A stretch of 64,000 nt of DNA from positions 48,491-112,490 of the forward strand of contig CALXQJ010000012.1 of the NCBI GenBank assembly GCA_944390575.1, read 5' to 3'. Every line of letters begins with the position of its first letter. Position 1 is the first letter of the stretch. A program made the position numbers and the translations under genes. Shown here one piece after another: positions 20,679 to 29,534 of this stretch. Source of the stretch: an uncultured Spirochaetota bacterium. Lineage in GTDB: Bacteria; Spirochaetota; Brachyspiria; Brachyspirales; Brachyspiraceae. The notes beneath the pieces are model-generated. The model worked only from the letters and a program-made list of their open reading frames with translations. It made no database searches and was not told the origin of the DNA.

Positions 20679-21380
20679 TTATAACTTTATTTTCTTATGA
20701 TCTATCTTTATACCAACACCCATAGTAGAAGTTACATTAATACCTTTAATGTATTCTCCTTTAATATCTGAAGGCTTTTTCTTTAAAATCTCATCATAGA
20801 ATACTTTAAAGTTTTCTAATAACTTATCTGCACCCATAGAAGCCTTACCAATACCAATTCTTACTATACCGTGTTTATCTGCTCTATATTCCATTCTACC
20901 AGCTTTAAAGCTCTTTACTGCATTAGCAACTTCTAAAGTTACTGTACCTGTTTTAGGATTTGGCATAAGACCTTTTCTACCTAATTGCTGACCTAATTTA
21001 CCAACTTCTTTCATCAAGTCTGGTGTAGAAATAGCAACATCAAAGTCTGTCCAACCGCCTTTAATTTTATCCATTAGGTCTTCAAAACCAACCTCAATAG
21101 CTCCAGCCTTCTTAGCTTCTTCAGCTTTTTCACCTGTAGCAAATACAACAACTCTTTTCTCTTTACCAAAAGCATTAGGAAAAGATAATGTATCTCTTAT
21201 AGAGTGTTTTTGTAAAATATTAAGGTTTATTGTAACCTCAATAGTCTCATCAAATTTACAAGTAGCATTCTTTTTAGCTAAATCAATAGCCTCATCTACA
21301 GTATAAAGTCTTAACTTTTCTACTGTCTTACGTATAGCGTCGTAACGTTTGCCACCTATCTTTTTTTCTTTTGTTGCCAT
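20679..21380 (-). CDS. rplA: 50S ribosomal protein L1
   Basis: Binds the mobile L1 stalk of 23S rRNA and can repress its own operon by binding mRNA. The 233 residues match the family in length and sequence: [13 protein letters not shown] at the start, [32 protein letters not shown], and the C-terminal [13 protein letters not shown]. It follows rplK after 93 bases and precedes rplJ, the usual order. Nothing unusual was noticed. Confidence 0.99.
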   Translation of the reverse strand: MATKEKKIGGKRYDAIRKTVEKLRLYTVDEAIDLAKKNATCKFDETIEVTINLNILQKHSIRDTLSFPNAFGKEKRVVVFATGEKAEEAKKAGAIEVGFEDLMDKIKGGWTDFDVAISTPDLMKEVGKLGQQLGRKGLMPNPKTGTVTLEVANAVKSFKAGRMEYRADKHGIVRIGIGKASMGADKLLENFKVFYDEILKKKPSDIKGEYIKGINVTSTMGVGIKIDHKKIKL

Positions 21381-21473
21381 ATTTATTCTTCCTTAATTAA
21401 ACTAACAAATCAAACGTTTACTCCCATTTACTTATAAAAAATAAATGGTATGCTTAATTTTATATTATCAATC

Positions 21474-21896
21474 TTATTCTACCTTAATTCCCATAGCACG
21501 AGCTGTACCCGCTACTATTTTCTTTGCTGCTTCTATATCATTAGCAGACATATACTCCATTTTTTCTTTAGCTATTTCCTCAAGTTGTTGTTGAGTGATT
21601 GTAGCTACTTTTTCCTTGTTAGGAGCTCCAGAACCTTTTTCGATTCCTAATTTCTTTTTGATTAGAGTAGAAGTAGATGTACCTTTAGTTACAAAAGTAT
21701 AAGTTTTATCTTCATACACTGTAATATAAGTATTTAATAACTGCCCTTTAAGTTTAGATGTTTTAGCATTAAAATCTTTAACAAAGGCTGCTATTTGAAT
21801 CTGCTTCTGACCAAGTGCAGGTCCAAGTGGTGGTGCAGGAGTAGCTTCTCCACCAGGTATACGAACCTTTACTATACCAACTATTCTTTTAGCCAT
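21474..21896 (-). CDS. rplK: 50S ribosomal protein L11
   Basis: Part of the GTPase-associated centre of the 50S subunit and of the stringent-response sensor site. The 140 residues show the conserved VKVRIPGGEATPAPPLGPALG near the N terminus, the FVTKGTSTSTLIKK region and the C-terminal VAGTARAMGIKVE. The start codon lies 27 bases after nusG. The protein sequence is typical throughout. Confidence 0.99.
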   Translation of the reverse strand: MAKRIVGIVKVRIPGGEATPAPPLGPALGQKQIQIAAFVKDFNAKTSKLKGQLLNTYITVYEDKTYTFVTKGTSTSTLIKKKLGIEKGSGAPNKEKVATITQQQLEEIAKEKMEYMSANDIEAAKKIVAGTARAMGIKVE

Positions 21897-21923
21897 TTTA
21901 CTACCTCTTAAAATTTGTTTTTA

Positions 21924-22496
21924 TTATAATTTTTTTACTTTACTAAATTCCAACTCTGTAGGTGTACTACGTCCAAATATCTCTATTTTTACAGTAACTC
22001 TACCCTTATCCAAATTAATATTTTCAATAATACCATTCAAGCCATTAAATGGACCATCTATAACTTGAACTTTTTCACCTATATCAAATTCCATACCTAT
22101 AAGTTCATTAATACCAGATTGAGCTTTTGCTTCTCTATCTTCAAATATACGTGCAACATCAGCATCACTAAGAGGACTTGGAACTATCTTACCTTCTTCT
22201 TTAGTAGTAGCATGACTACCTATAAAAGAGGCTACTCCAGGTGTTCTTCTTATCATAGATTCTGTAGCATCATTCATTATCATCTTAACTAAGACATAAC
22301 CAGGATAGAAAAATTCTTCTTTAGTTACTCTTTTACCATTTTTATTAACGCTTACTGTTTCAGACGGTATATATATATCAACTATAAGATCAGACATACC
22401 ATTTTCTTTGATACGTTTTTCCAAGCGTTCACGAACCTTATTTTCATAAGAATGTTGTGTTTGAATAATATACCATTTATGATTCTTTTCTTCCAT
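21924..22496 (-). CDS. nusG: Transcription termination/antitermination factor NusG
   Basis: Elongation factor that binds RNA polymerase and couples it to Rho or the ribosome. The 190 residues have the N-terminal NGN domain (WYIIQTQHSYENKVRERLEKR, then FFYPGYVLVKM and RRTPGVASFIG) and a C-terminal KOW domain (GEKVQVIDGPFNGLNGIIENI). It lies 8 bases after secE, as in most bacteria. Length and domain order are normal, with no inserted domain. Confidence 0.98.
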   Translation of the reverse strand: MEEKNHKWYIIQTQHSYENKVRERLEKRIKENGMSDLIVDIYIPSETVSVNKNGKRVTKEEFFYPGYVLVKMIMNDATESMIRRTPGVASFIGSHATTKEEGKIVPSPLSDADVARIFEDREAKAQSGINELIGMEFDIGEKVQVIDGPFNGLNGIIENINLDKGRVTVKIEIFGRSTPTELEFSKVKKL

Positions 22497-22504
22497 ATTC
22501 TTAA

Positions 22505-22825
22505 CTACCTATCGAATCTATTTTTTCTAAAGTTTCTAATAACAAAATAACTTACAATGAGAACTACAACTATTAAGCTTAAAAGCAGTCCAACTGTAGA
22601 ACCTAAAACAGAAGAAACAAATGAACCATCTAATAAAGCCCTTGTCAAGTAAGTAACAACATAATCGCTAAAGCCTAAAAAAGCAGATGCCAAGATTAAA
22701 ACAAAAATAACGACAATAGTTTGATTAATAACTTCTTGACGTGTAGGCCATACACTTCTTTCAAAAAGCTCTTTTTTTATTTCACTTAAAGAAACCAAAA
22801 GTTTATTCTTTTTATCTCCAGCCAT
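22505..22825 (-). CDS. secE: Preprotein translocase subunit SecE with extra C-terminal membrane segment
   Basis: Essential clamp of the SecYEG channel. The conserved amphipathic motif VWPTRQEV (residues 25-32) and the following membrane helix (about 35-58) identify it. At 106 residues it is longer than the common 60-65-residue form, because a second hydrophobic helix (about 71-95) and a basic tail (RNFRKNRFDR) follow the core. Larger enteric SecE has its extra helices before the core, so this layout is different. It sits between trpT and nusG, which confirms the assignment. Confidence 0.93.
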   Translation of the reverse strand: MAGDKKNKLLVSLSEIKKELFERSVWPTRQEVINQTIVVIFVLILASAFLGFSDYVVTYLTRALLDGSFVSSVLGSTVGLLLSLIVVVLIVSYFVIRNFRKNRFDR

Positions 22826-22858
22826 AATATCACCTTATCATTAATAAACAAAAAAAAT

Positions 22859-22931
22859 CAGGTCAGACAGGAGTCGAACCTGCAACACCCGGTTTTGGAG
22901 ACCGGTGCTCTACCAATTGAACTACTGACCC
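22859..22931 (-). tRNA. trpT: tRNA-Trp (anticodon CCA)
   Basis: A 73-base cloverleaf on the minus strand. The acceptor stem GGGTCAG pairs with CTGACCT (one G-U pair), the anticodon arm CCGGT-CTCCAAA-ACCGG gives CCA, and the T arm carries GGTTCGA. The 3' CCA is not encoded. Its position between rpmG and secE is common in bacteria. Confidence 0.96.
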
Positions 22932-22951
22932 AAATAATAAAATATAAATAA

Positions 22952-23128
22952 TTATCTAGAAACCTTTATCTCTTTATGAAGAGTGTGTTTTCTATCGTGA
23001 GGACAAAATTTCTTTAATTCTAATTTTTCTTGAACATTTTGTTTATTTTTAGTAGTGATATAATTTTTTCTTTTACACTCACTACACTGTAGGTGTATTT
23101 GTTCTGTTTTTACTTTAGCACCTGCCAT
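22952..23128 (-). CDS. rpmG: 50S ribosomal protein L33
   Basis: Small protein of the large ribosomal subunit, 58 residues, found by translating the minus strand before trpT. The sequence has the family features [13 protein letters not shown] and the C-terminal [12 protein letters not shown]. Three of the four zinc cysteines remain (Cys15, Cys18, Cys42); the fourth position is Asp45, next to His44, so the zinc ribbon is altered or uses another ligand. It is the first gene after a consensus promoter and heads the rpmG-trpT-secE-nusG run. The ribosome site GGAG lies just before the ATG. Confidence 0.95.
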   Translation of the reverse strand: MAGAKVKTEQIHLQCSECKRKNYITTKNKQNVQEKLELKKFCPHDRKHTLHKEIKVSR

Positions 23129-23175
23129 TTTTATCTCCTTTAAGTACTGATAACGTATAATTTACAAGGTACAAC

Positions 23176-23204
23176 ATTATAACTACAAAATAAAATTATG
23201 TCAA
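23176..23204 (-). promoter_or_regulatory. Promoter of the rpmG-secE-nusG-rpl-rpoBC run
   Basis: A perfect consensus promoter on the minus strand: TTGACA (23199-23204), a 17-base spacer, then TATAAT (23176-23181), about 50 bases before the rpmG ATG. The expected start point is near 23169. Confidence 0.85.
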
Positions 23205-23246
23205 ATTCATTTAATAACTTTTTTAAACATTAAAAAGCATTCTTTA

Positions 23247-23275
23247 TTGAAATAAAAAAGCAATTATTCTATAAT
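23247..23275 (+). promoter_or_regulatory. Promoter of the metal ABC transporter
   Basis: TTGAAA (23247-23252) and TATAAT (23270-23275) are spaced by 17 bases, 50 bases before the start codon of the binding protein. A perfect inverted repeat covers the expected start point (see next entry). Confidence 0.75.
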
Positions 23276-23283
23276 CCTAAAAA

Positions 23284-23300
23284 ATGTATGTTTTATACAT
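23284..23300 (+). promoter_or_regulatory. Candidate operator of the metal ABC transporter
   Basis: ATGTAT-GTTTT-ATACAT is a perfect 6-bp inverted repeat that begins 8 bases after the -10 hexamer. Its position would let a metal-responsive repressor block transcription. No regulator gene is adjacent, and the sequence does not closely match a Fur or Zur box that I know. Confidence 0.4.
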
Positions 23301-23324
23301 CAAATAAAAAAAGGGAATAATAAA

Positions 23325-24167
23325 GTGAAAAAAATTAAAATTCTTTTAATAATTATTATAGCTATGATAACTTCTTGTAAAAATAATAAACAAGTTGATA
23401 ATGACAAAATACAAATATACACAAGTATATATCCTATGTATGATTTTACAAAAAAAATAGTAAATGATAAAGCAAATGTTATAAATATAGTAGGAGCTGG
23501 AGAAGAACCTCATCATTTTGAGATTAATACTAAAGATATGGCAAAAATAATAAATGCTGACTTAATTATATACAATGGTGGAGGAATGGAACATTGGATA
23601 GAATCATTAATAGAAGCTCAAAAAAACTTAAAAACTATTAATACATCTCAAAATACAATAGAAGAAAATGATCCACATTTTTGGCTATCACCTAAAAAAG
23701 CAAAAATACAAATGCAAAATATAAAAAATGCTGTTGTAGAAATAGACTTTAAAAACAGTGAATACTATAATTCAAATTATAATTTTTATGCAAAAAAGTT
23801 AGATGAATTAGATGAGAAAATAAAAAACTCTCTACAAAATATAACTAACAGATACTTAGTAGTTACTCACCCTGCTTTTTCTCACTTTGCAGAAGAATAT
23901 AATTTTAAAGAAATAGCTATATCAAGAGATGAAGCAGACTTAAAGAGAGTTGCTGATATTATAAACTTTATAAAAACTAACAATATAAAAGCAATATTTA
24001 TAGAAGAATTCTCTAATGATAAGCTAATACAATCAGTAGCAAATGAAACAGGGGCTAATATATTTGAATTAAATCCTATAGAAGCTCTTTCTGAAGAATA
24101 TAAAGATGAAGATTATTTTTCAATTATGGAAAAAAATTTAACTTCTATTACAAATGCACTTTTTTAA
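23325..24167 (+). CDS. Zinc/manganese ABC transporter substrate-binding lipoprotein
   Basis: Cluster A-I metal-binding protein (ZnuA/TroA family), 280 residues. A lipobox (MITSC) ends the signal peptide. Metal ligands are likely the histidines of GEEPHHFE, DPHFWLSP and VTHPAFSHFAEEY and an acidic residue near the C terminus, though the usual closing Asp motif is not obvious (FELNPIEALSEE). It lacks the long His-rich loop of many zinc-specific proteins, so manganese or iron is possible. The start is GTG at 23325. ATPase and permease genes follow on the same strand. Confidence 0.92.
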   Translation: MKKIKILLIIIIAMITSCKNNKQVDNDKIQIYTSIYPMYDFTKKIVNDKANVINIVGAGEEPHHFEINTKDMAKIINADLIIYNGGGMEHWIESLIEAQKNLKTINTSQNTIEENDPHFWLSPKKAKIQMQNIKNAVVEIDFKNSEYYNSNYNFYAKKLDELDEKIKNSLQNITNRYLVVTHPAFSHFAEEYNFKEIAISRDEADLKRVADIINFIKTNNIKAIFIEEFSNDKLIQSVANETGANIFELNPIEALSEEYKDEDYFSIMEKNLTSITNALF

Positions 24168-24200
24168 TTAGAAGGCTTTATATTAAAAATATTATTTATT

Positions 24201-24941
24201 ATGGAAAAGATAGTAGAATTAAAAAATATAAACTTTGGATATAATTCTAAATACTATACAATTAGAAATATAAACTTTGATGTTTATAGTGGAGATTTTA
24301 TATCTATAATAGGCTCTAATGGTATAGGAAAAAGCACTATATTAAAATTAATTTTAGGTGAGGAGAAAATAGACTCTGGAGAAATAAGACTATTTGGAGA
24401 GAATATAAAAAAATTTAGACAATGGAAAAAAATAGGATACTTAGAACAAAATGCATACTATAAAGTATTAAATTTTCCAGCAACAGTATATGAAATAGTA
24501 ATGTCTAATATGTTTTCAAGCATAGGTCTATTTAAACGCCCAAATAAAAATCATCATAAAAAAGTAATAGAAACTTTAGAATTATTAAATATAGAAAAAA
24601 TTAAAAATAAAATGATATCAAAACTATCAGGAGGGCAAATACAAAAAGTATTCCTAGCAAGAACATTAGTACAAAATCCAGAACTTCTTATATTAGATGA
24701 ACCTACAACAGCAATAGACTCAGAAGCAACATCTGTAATATATGATATACTAAAAGACTTAAATAAAAAAGAAAATATGACAATAATAATGGTCACTCAC
24801 GACTTAAAATATGTATCATTAATTTCATCTAAAATACTATGCTTTGAAGAAGGTAGTTTAATAGAATTAGATAAAAAACAACTTGATATAGAATTATCAT
24901 ACAAACATAAACATAATGGTAAGGATTGTTGCTCTATATAA
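24201..24941 (+). CDS. Zinc/manganese ABC transporter ATP-binding protein
   Basis: ATPase of the metal uptake system, 246 residues. Walker A GSNGIGKST, the signature LSGGQIQKV, Walker B LLILDEPTTAID and the switch region VTHDLKYV are present. The C terminus ends in a His/Cys-rich tail (YKHKHNGKDCCSI), which fits a metal transporter and might bind the substrate metal, although this is speculative. It lies between the binding-protein and permease genes with short gaps and shares their promoter. Confidence 0.94.
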   Translation: MEKIVELKNINFGYNSKYYTIRNINFDVYSGDFISIIGSNGIGKSTILKLILGEEKIDSGEIRLFGENIKKFRQWKKIGYLEQNAYYKVLNFPATVYEIVMSNMFSSIGLFKRPNKNHHKKVIETLELLNIEKIKNKMISKLSGGQIQKVFLARTLVQNPELLILDEPTTAIDSEATSVIYDILKDLNKKENMTIIMVTHDLKYVSLISSKILCFEEGSLIELDKKQLDIELSYKHKHNGKDCCSI

Positions 24942-24987
24942 TGAGAAATATATTATTAATAATAATTAAATAAAAGGTTTTTATAAA

Positions 24988-25800
24988 ATGGAAATATTTC
25001 AGTATGAGTTTATACGTAAAGCTTTTTTAGTTGGAATTCTACTTTCTATTATTATACCTTCTATAGGAACTATAATAGTTTTAAAAAGACTTTCTATGTT
25101 TGGAGATGCTATTTCTCATACTTCACTTGCTGGGGTGACATTTGGACTTGTATTTAATATTAACCCTATACTTGCTTCTATTTTATTTTGTATACTATCT
25201 GCTTTATCTATAGAATATATCAGAAAGAATATATCTAAATATGGAGAGATGTCTATTGCTATTATAATGTCTTTTTCTATTGGTATTGCTGGAATTTTAT
25301 CTGGATTTGTAAGTAACAATGCAAACTTTAATAGCTTTCTATTTGGAAGTATAGTTTCTATATCAAGCTTTGAGCTTAAACTTGTTATAACTATTAGCAT
25401 AGTGATAATACTCACATTTATACTGCTATACAAAGAAATATTTTATATAACATTTAATGAAAAATTAGCAAGATTATCAGGAGTACCTGTTAGAACAATT
25501 AATACAATATTTACAATTCTAACAGCTGTCACAATATCAATATCAAGTAGAACAGTAGGTGCATTAATAGTATCATCTATGATGGTAGTTCCTGTAGCTA
25601 CATCACTACAAATATCTAAAAGCTATAAAAATACTATCATAATAGCAATTATTGTAAATATAATAAGCACAATACTTGGTCTTTTTGCTTCATACTACAT
25701 AGGACTTAAACCAGGGGCTATTATAGTATTAATCAACATAATACTCTTTTTTATAAGTTTAATAATAAAAAAACTAAGACTTAATTTGTTTGGCAATTAA
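24988..25800 (+). CDS. Zinc/manganese ABC transporter permease
   Basis: Membrane subunit of the ABC-3 (ZnuB/TroC) family, 270 residues with about eight helices. The family segment FGDAISHTSLAGVTFG (residues 34-49) and the later motif SRTVGALIVSSMMVVPVATS are clear. It closes the three-gene metal uptake unit. Its 3' end overlaps the convergent radical-SAM-like gene by 27 bases, so both coding regions share sequence there. Confidence 0.94.
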   Translation: MEIFQYEFIRKAFLVGILLSIIIPSIGTIIVLKRLSMFGDAISHTSLAGVTFGLVFNINPILASILFCILSALSIEYIRKNISKYGEMSIAIIMSFSIGIAGILSGFVSNNANFNSFLFGSIVSISSFELKLVITISIVIILTFILLYKEIFYITFNEKLARLSGVPVRTINTIFTILTAVTISISSRTVGALIVSSMMVVPVATSLQISKSYKNTIIIAIIVNIISTILGLFASYYIGLKPGAIIVLINIILFFISLIIKKLRLNLFGN

Positions 25801-27237
25801 GTTTTTAACAGAATTAAAATAAAACTTAAGATCATAAATATTTTTTATACGAATGATTTTATGAAATAGATAAGAAGGATTAAAACTCAAATTATAAAAA
25901 TAATTCATATACTGAAATAAATCCTCATCAGAAATATTAAGCTTCATAACACTTCTACGCATATCATAATCAAACCAGTTTTCTGTTGCAAGTAAATTAT
26001 TCTCCTTACAATAATTAAAAAGTTTAGTATTAGGATAAGGTACAAATAATGATACATCTATAAAACTAACATAACCCTTTATCATTATATCCTTTAAAAC
26101 TGTAAAGGTACTAATAATATCTTCCGCTGTTTCAAAAGGATAGCCTATATGAATATTTAAATAAACTATAAGACCATACATCTTAGCATATTTTATATTT
26201 TGAATAATACCATCAATACTATTACAAACATTAAAAAAGTCTAAAGTTCTATTACTTCCAGATGGCAAATTAAATAATAGTGTTTTAACCCCACATTTTT
26301 TTAAAAGTTGATAATAATTAGAAGAATGTTTTTTTAAATTACTATAACAATCTATATAAACTTTATTATTAAGTTTTTTCTCTTTCATAGAAGAATAAAA
26401 CTCTAAAAGCCAATCTTCTTCGGGAAAAGAATTTGTAATATCAAAAAACTCTTTTATACGATATCTCTTATATAAATAAAATATTTCAGAAACAACATTA
26501 GAAGGACTTCTAAAACGTGCATTAGGAAAAAGTATATTAGAGGCAACAGAATTATAATTAGAGTCAATCCCTCCCCTACCAGACATTATAAAAGTAGCAG
26601 GTTTCTTTCTAAAAATTATATTATTATTAGAATACAATTTCCAATTAGTTAAATCTCTATCTATAAAAGGTATCTTATCTAAATCATAATTAAGCAAACA
26701 CTTTCCAGTATTTTTAATATTTCCTTTAGTGTTTCTATACAATATACCCTTTTCTAACTTTAATTCTCTATTATTAAGATGATTTGCGATACTTAAAAGA
26801 AGTACATCATAATCACCACCAGTTATAATAAAATCTACTTTAGAGTTTTCAAAACTCTCCTCAGGAAGTGAAGTTACATGATCTCCACCTATAACTATAA
26901 TAGTATTGGGAAGTTTATCTTTAAGAATATCAATAGTATCCCAAGTATAATTAATAGTAGGTGTGCGAACTTCTAAAAATATAATATCAGGACTAAAGCT
27001 CTCTAATATATCAAACCACTCAACAGCATTAAGTCTTTTTATAACAGTATCTAAAAACATTACATTATAATGATAATGCTTTAATAAAGTAGCAGCAGAA
27101 GCAGGAAGAAGAGGATAAATATAATACTTCTCATCTATCCAGCTAAACTGACTATTAATATTCATAGACGCTATATTAGCATTATTAACAAAAGGAGGAT
27201 ATGTAATACAGATTCTTTTATATTCACTTTTTTTCAT
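25774..27237 (-). CDS. B12-binding/radical-SAM-like protein lacking the cluster cysteines
   Basis: The 487 residues have the domain order of cobalamin-binding radical SAM proteins: an N-terminal Rossmann-like B12 domain (about 40-160, with FLDTVIKRL and VIGGDHVTSLPEE), then a TIM-barrel core. The core motif that should read CxxxCxxC after Arg-Gly is RGGIDSNYNS (221-230): Gly, Asn and Ser replace the three cysteines. The rest of the core is well kept (RSPSNVVSEI, HIGYPFETAEDII, VPYPNTKLF). It probably cannot bind the [4Fe-4S] cluster and may act as a pseudoenzyme or scaffold. It is followed by the cysteine-cluster gene upstream at 27250, 12 bases away. Confidence 0.8.
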   Translation of the reverse strand: MKKSEYKRICITYPPFVNNANIASMNINSQFSWIDEKYYIYPLLPASAATLLKHYHYNVMFLDTVIKRLNAVEWFDILESFSPDIIFLEVRTPTINYTWDTIDILKDKLPNTIIVIGGDHVTSLPEESFENSKVDFIITGGDYDVLLLSIANHLNNRELKLEKGILYRNTKGNIKNTGKCLLNYDLDKIPFIDRDLTNWKLYSNNNIIFRKKPATFIMSGRGGIDSNYNSVASNILFPNARFRSPSNVVSEIFYLYKRYRIKEFFDITNSFPEEDWLLEFYSSMKEKKLNNKVYIDCYSNLKKHSSNYYQLLKKCGVKTLLFNLPSGSNRTLDFFNVCNSIDGIIQNIKYAKMYGLIVYLNIHIGYPFETAEDIISTFTVLKDIMIKGYVSFIDVSLFVPYPNTKLFNYCKENNLLATENWFDYDMRRSVMKLNISDEDLFQYMNYFYNLSFNPSYLFHKIIRIKNIYDLKFYFNSVKNLIAKQIKS

Positions 27238-27249
27238 AAAATATTTTTA

Positions 27250-27669
27250 TTAATTTTTTGATTTCTTTTTAGTTCTTTTCATTATCTTTTTTTCATAAAC
27301 ATAATTTTCTAACATATATTGATCATCAAATAATACGTCATACCACCTTTCATATCTCTCACACTTAGGAGGCTTATGATTTAAACACATCTTATGTCTA
27401 TTTTCATAATTCTTACAAAGATAAGTCTTCTTATCTAAATATCGACACTCACTACGTATAAGATGATACCAAGTATTTTCATATATAAAAATATAAGAAT
27501 GCTTAAAATGTAAATACCATTTTAAAGTATCCAATTCTTTTTGAGTTTTTGGAGGCTGTATTTCCATAACTAAGTCACTACAACATAAAGCCTTACAATC
27601 TATACAAAGCTCCTCTGATACAAGAGACTGTCGAACTTTATAAAGTTTTTCTGAAGGTACTACGCTCAC
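27250..27669 (-). CDS. YkgJ-like cysteine-cluster protein
   Basis: A 139-residue protein with the arrangement of the zinc/iron-chelating cysteine-cluster family (YkgJ, UPF0153). Cysteines cluster as CIDCKALCC (22-30), then singly in SECRYLD, YLCKNY, MCLNH and PKCERYE. A very basic tail ends the protein (KKIMKRTKKKSKN). It precedes the degenerate radical-SAM-like gene by 12 bases, so the two are likely one transcription unit and may act together. Function of the family is not established. No membrane segment. Confidence 0.7.
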   Translation of the reverse strand: MSVVPSEKLYKVRQSLVSEELCIDCKALCCSDLVMEIQPPKTQKELDTLKWYLHFKHSYIFIYENTWYHLIRSECRYLDKKTYLCKNYENRHKMCLNHKPPKCERYERWYDVLFDDQYMLENYVYEKKIMKRTKKKSKN

Positions 27670-27719
27670 ATTAATAGTCCAATAAAGTAAATTATAATTG
27701 AGTTATTATAATAATTTTT

Positions 27720-28172
27720 CTATTTATTTTCAATAAAATAATTATTCATAAATTTTACTACTTTACTTTGATAGTATAAATAATTTTCTATTTCTTCTTC
27801 TGTTAAACAATTAATAAGCTCTATATCAAGCTTTTTTAATTCTTCTAATATAGGAGTAAAAAAAGATAAGCCTTTATCTGTAAAAGAAATTATTTTATTT
27901 CTCTTATCTCTTTCATCTACATTCTTTACTATATATCCTCCCTTCTCAAAATTATCTAATATAGAACATACAGTTTGTTTTGGTACGGATAATTTTTCTG
28001 TAATAAGATGCTGTGTGCAATTATTATTATTACTTATAATATATAATACTAATAATGATAAAGATGTAAGTCCATACTGTTTAGCCCATATATGATAAAA
28101 TCTATTATATGTATAATAAAAATTATCTAATGAAGTTATATAATAGTCTAATTTATCCATATTAATACTCAT
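27720..28172 (-). CDS. MarR-family transcriptional regulator
   Basis: Winged-helix repressor of 150 residues. I chose the ATG at 28172 (MSINMDKLDY) because a TAAGGAG ribosome site lies 8 bases before it; longer readings would run into the end of the MATE gene. The DNA-binding core is seen as LSVPKQTVCSILDNFEKGGYIVK and the wing as DERDKRNKIISFTDKG. It follows the MATE efflux gene by 23 bases and is probably co-transcribed with it, the usual arrangement for a repressor of an efflux pump. A candidate operator overlaps the shared promoter at 29535-29556. Confidence 0.9.
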   Translation of the reverse strand: MSINMDKLDYYITSLDNFYYTYNRFYHIWAKQYGLTSLSLLVLYIISNNNNCTQHLITEKLSVPKQTVCSILDNFEKGGYIVKNVDERDKRNKIISFTDKGLSFFTPILEELKKLDIELINCLTEEEIENYLYYQSKVVKFMNNYFIENK

Positions 28173-28195
28173 AATATTAATCTCCTTAATAATTA

Positions 28196-29517
28196 TTATA
28201 AAGTTTTTTTTATAATAATTATAGATAATACAATTAATAAAATAAATTGTGCCGCTGGTAATGCTATCCATATACCTGTAAGATTCAAAAATAACGGAAA
28301 TACAAATAAACATAAAGGACTTACAAACAGCGGGTTAGGTATGTTATAAAATTAGAAACTTTATCTCTTCCTGAAGCATAAAAATAAGATGTTAAAAGCC
28401 TTACTATAGACTGAAATATAAAAACAAAAGATATAATAGGAAGAGCAAAATTTATAATATTATTAGACTCTAATGATGAGCCAAAAAATTCGCCCACCCT
28501 ATTTCTATTTATCATTAGTAACGTAAAAATTAATAAGCTTAAAATCAAAGCAAATGTAATTCCTTTTTTTAAAGTATTAATTTTTAACTTATGCTCCTTA
28601 GCTCCCTGAAAATAGCTAATTAAAGGTTGACACCCCTCAGCAATGCCCTCTAATACCAAAAGTATAGAACTCATTAAATAGTTTAAAACAGAATATGCAG
28701 ATATAGCAATATTCCCCCCATATTTCAAACATTGTAAATTTGCAATAACAACAATAAAAGAAGGAGACATATGAAGTCCAAAAGGTGAAAGCCCTATAGA
28801 GAGTATTCTCTTTACAATATTAAAATCATAATCAGAAAATCTAATTCTCATCCTATGATCTTTCTTTATAAATAAATAATATATAGACAATATCACAACA
28901 ACAAATTGTGCCGACACAGTAGCAAAAGCAGCTCCTCTCATTCCCCATCTTAATACATATATAAAAAAGTAATCTAAAATAATATTAATAATAAGCCCAG
29001 TAGCCATAAAACTCATAGCATGTATAGTCTTACCATAATTTCGTATCATAGGTATACATCCCGATGACATAGTTTGAGAAAAACTTGCTAATATAATAAT
29101 AGTAATATAATTATTAGTTTCATCAAATATTTCTCCCTTAGCACCAAGCAAAGTTATTAAGTTATTTTTAAATATAAAAAGAATAATAGTTAATATCACA
29201 CTTCCAAAAATTAAAGTAAGAAATGTATTAACCTTTACCTTATTAAAATTCTCTAAGTCATTACTACCAAGAGATATAGACATAAGCACAGCCCCACCAA
29301 TACCTATCATCATTCCAAAAGAATAAAGTATAGATCCAATAGGATAAACTAAGTTAATAGCAGCAAGCCCAATATCTCCCATAGCATTACCTATAAAATA
29401 CCCATCAACAACAATATAAAGCCCTATAAGTACAGTAGCAACCATAGAAGGTATTAGGTATTTAAAAAAAGACTTTCTCATTTTTTCTATATTGTTATCA
29501 TTTACTTGTTCTAACAT
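28196..29517 (-). pseudogene. MATE-family multidrug efflux transporter, frameshifted near the C terminus
   Basis: The reading frame from 29517 encodes 398 residues of a MATE antiporter (IVVDGYFIGNAMGDIGLAAINL at the start) and then stops at 28321 with an unrelated tail. The missing last helix continues in another frame as PLFVSPLCLFVFPLFLNLTG and ends at 28196. Adding one C to the CCC run (GGG at 28332-28334 on the + strand) restores a 440-residue protein, the family length, reading YLTPLFVSP across the junction. This is a one-base deletion or a homopolymer error. The MarR regulator follows directly. Confidence 0.85.
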
Positions 29518-29534
29518 ATTTTACCCTCTGCTAT

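Noticed and set aside
23129..23324. A zinc-responsive riboswitch or leader structure before the metal transporter.
   Set aside because: Only a short inverted repeat is visible; no structured leader could be drawn by eye.
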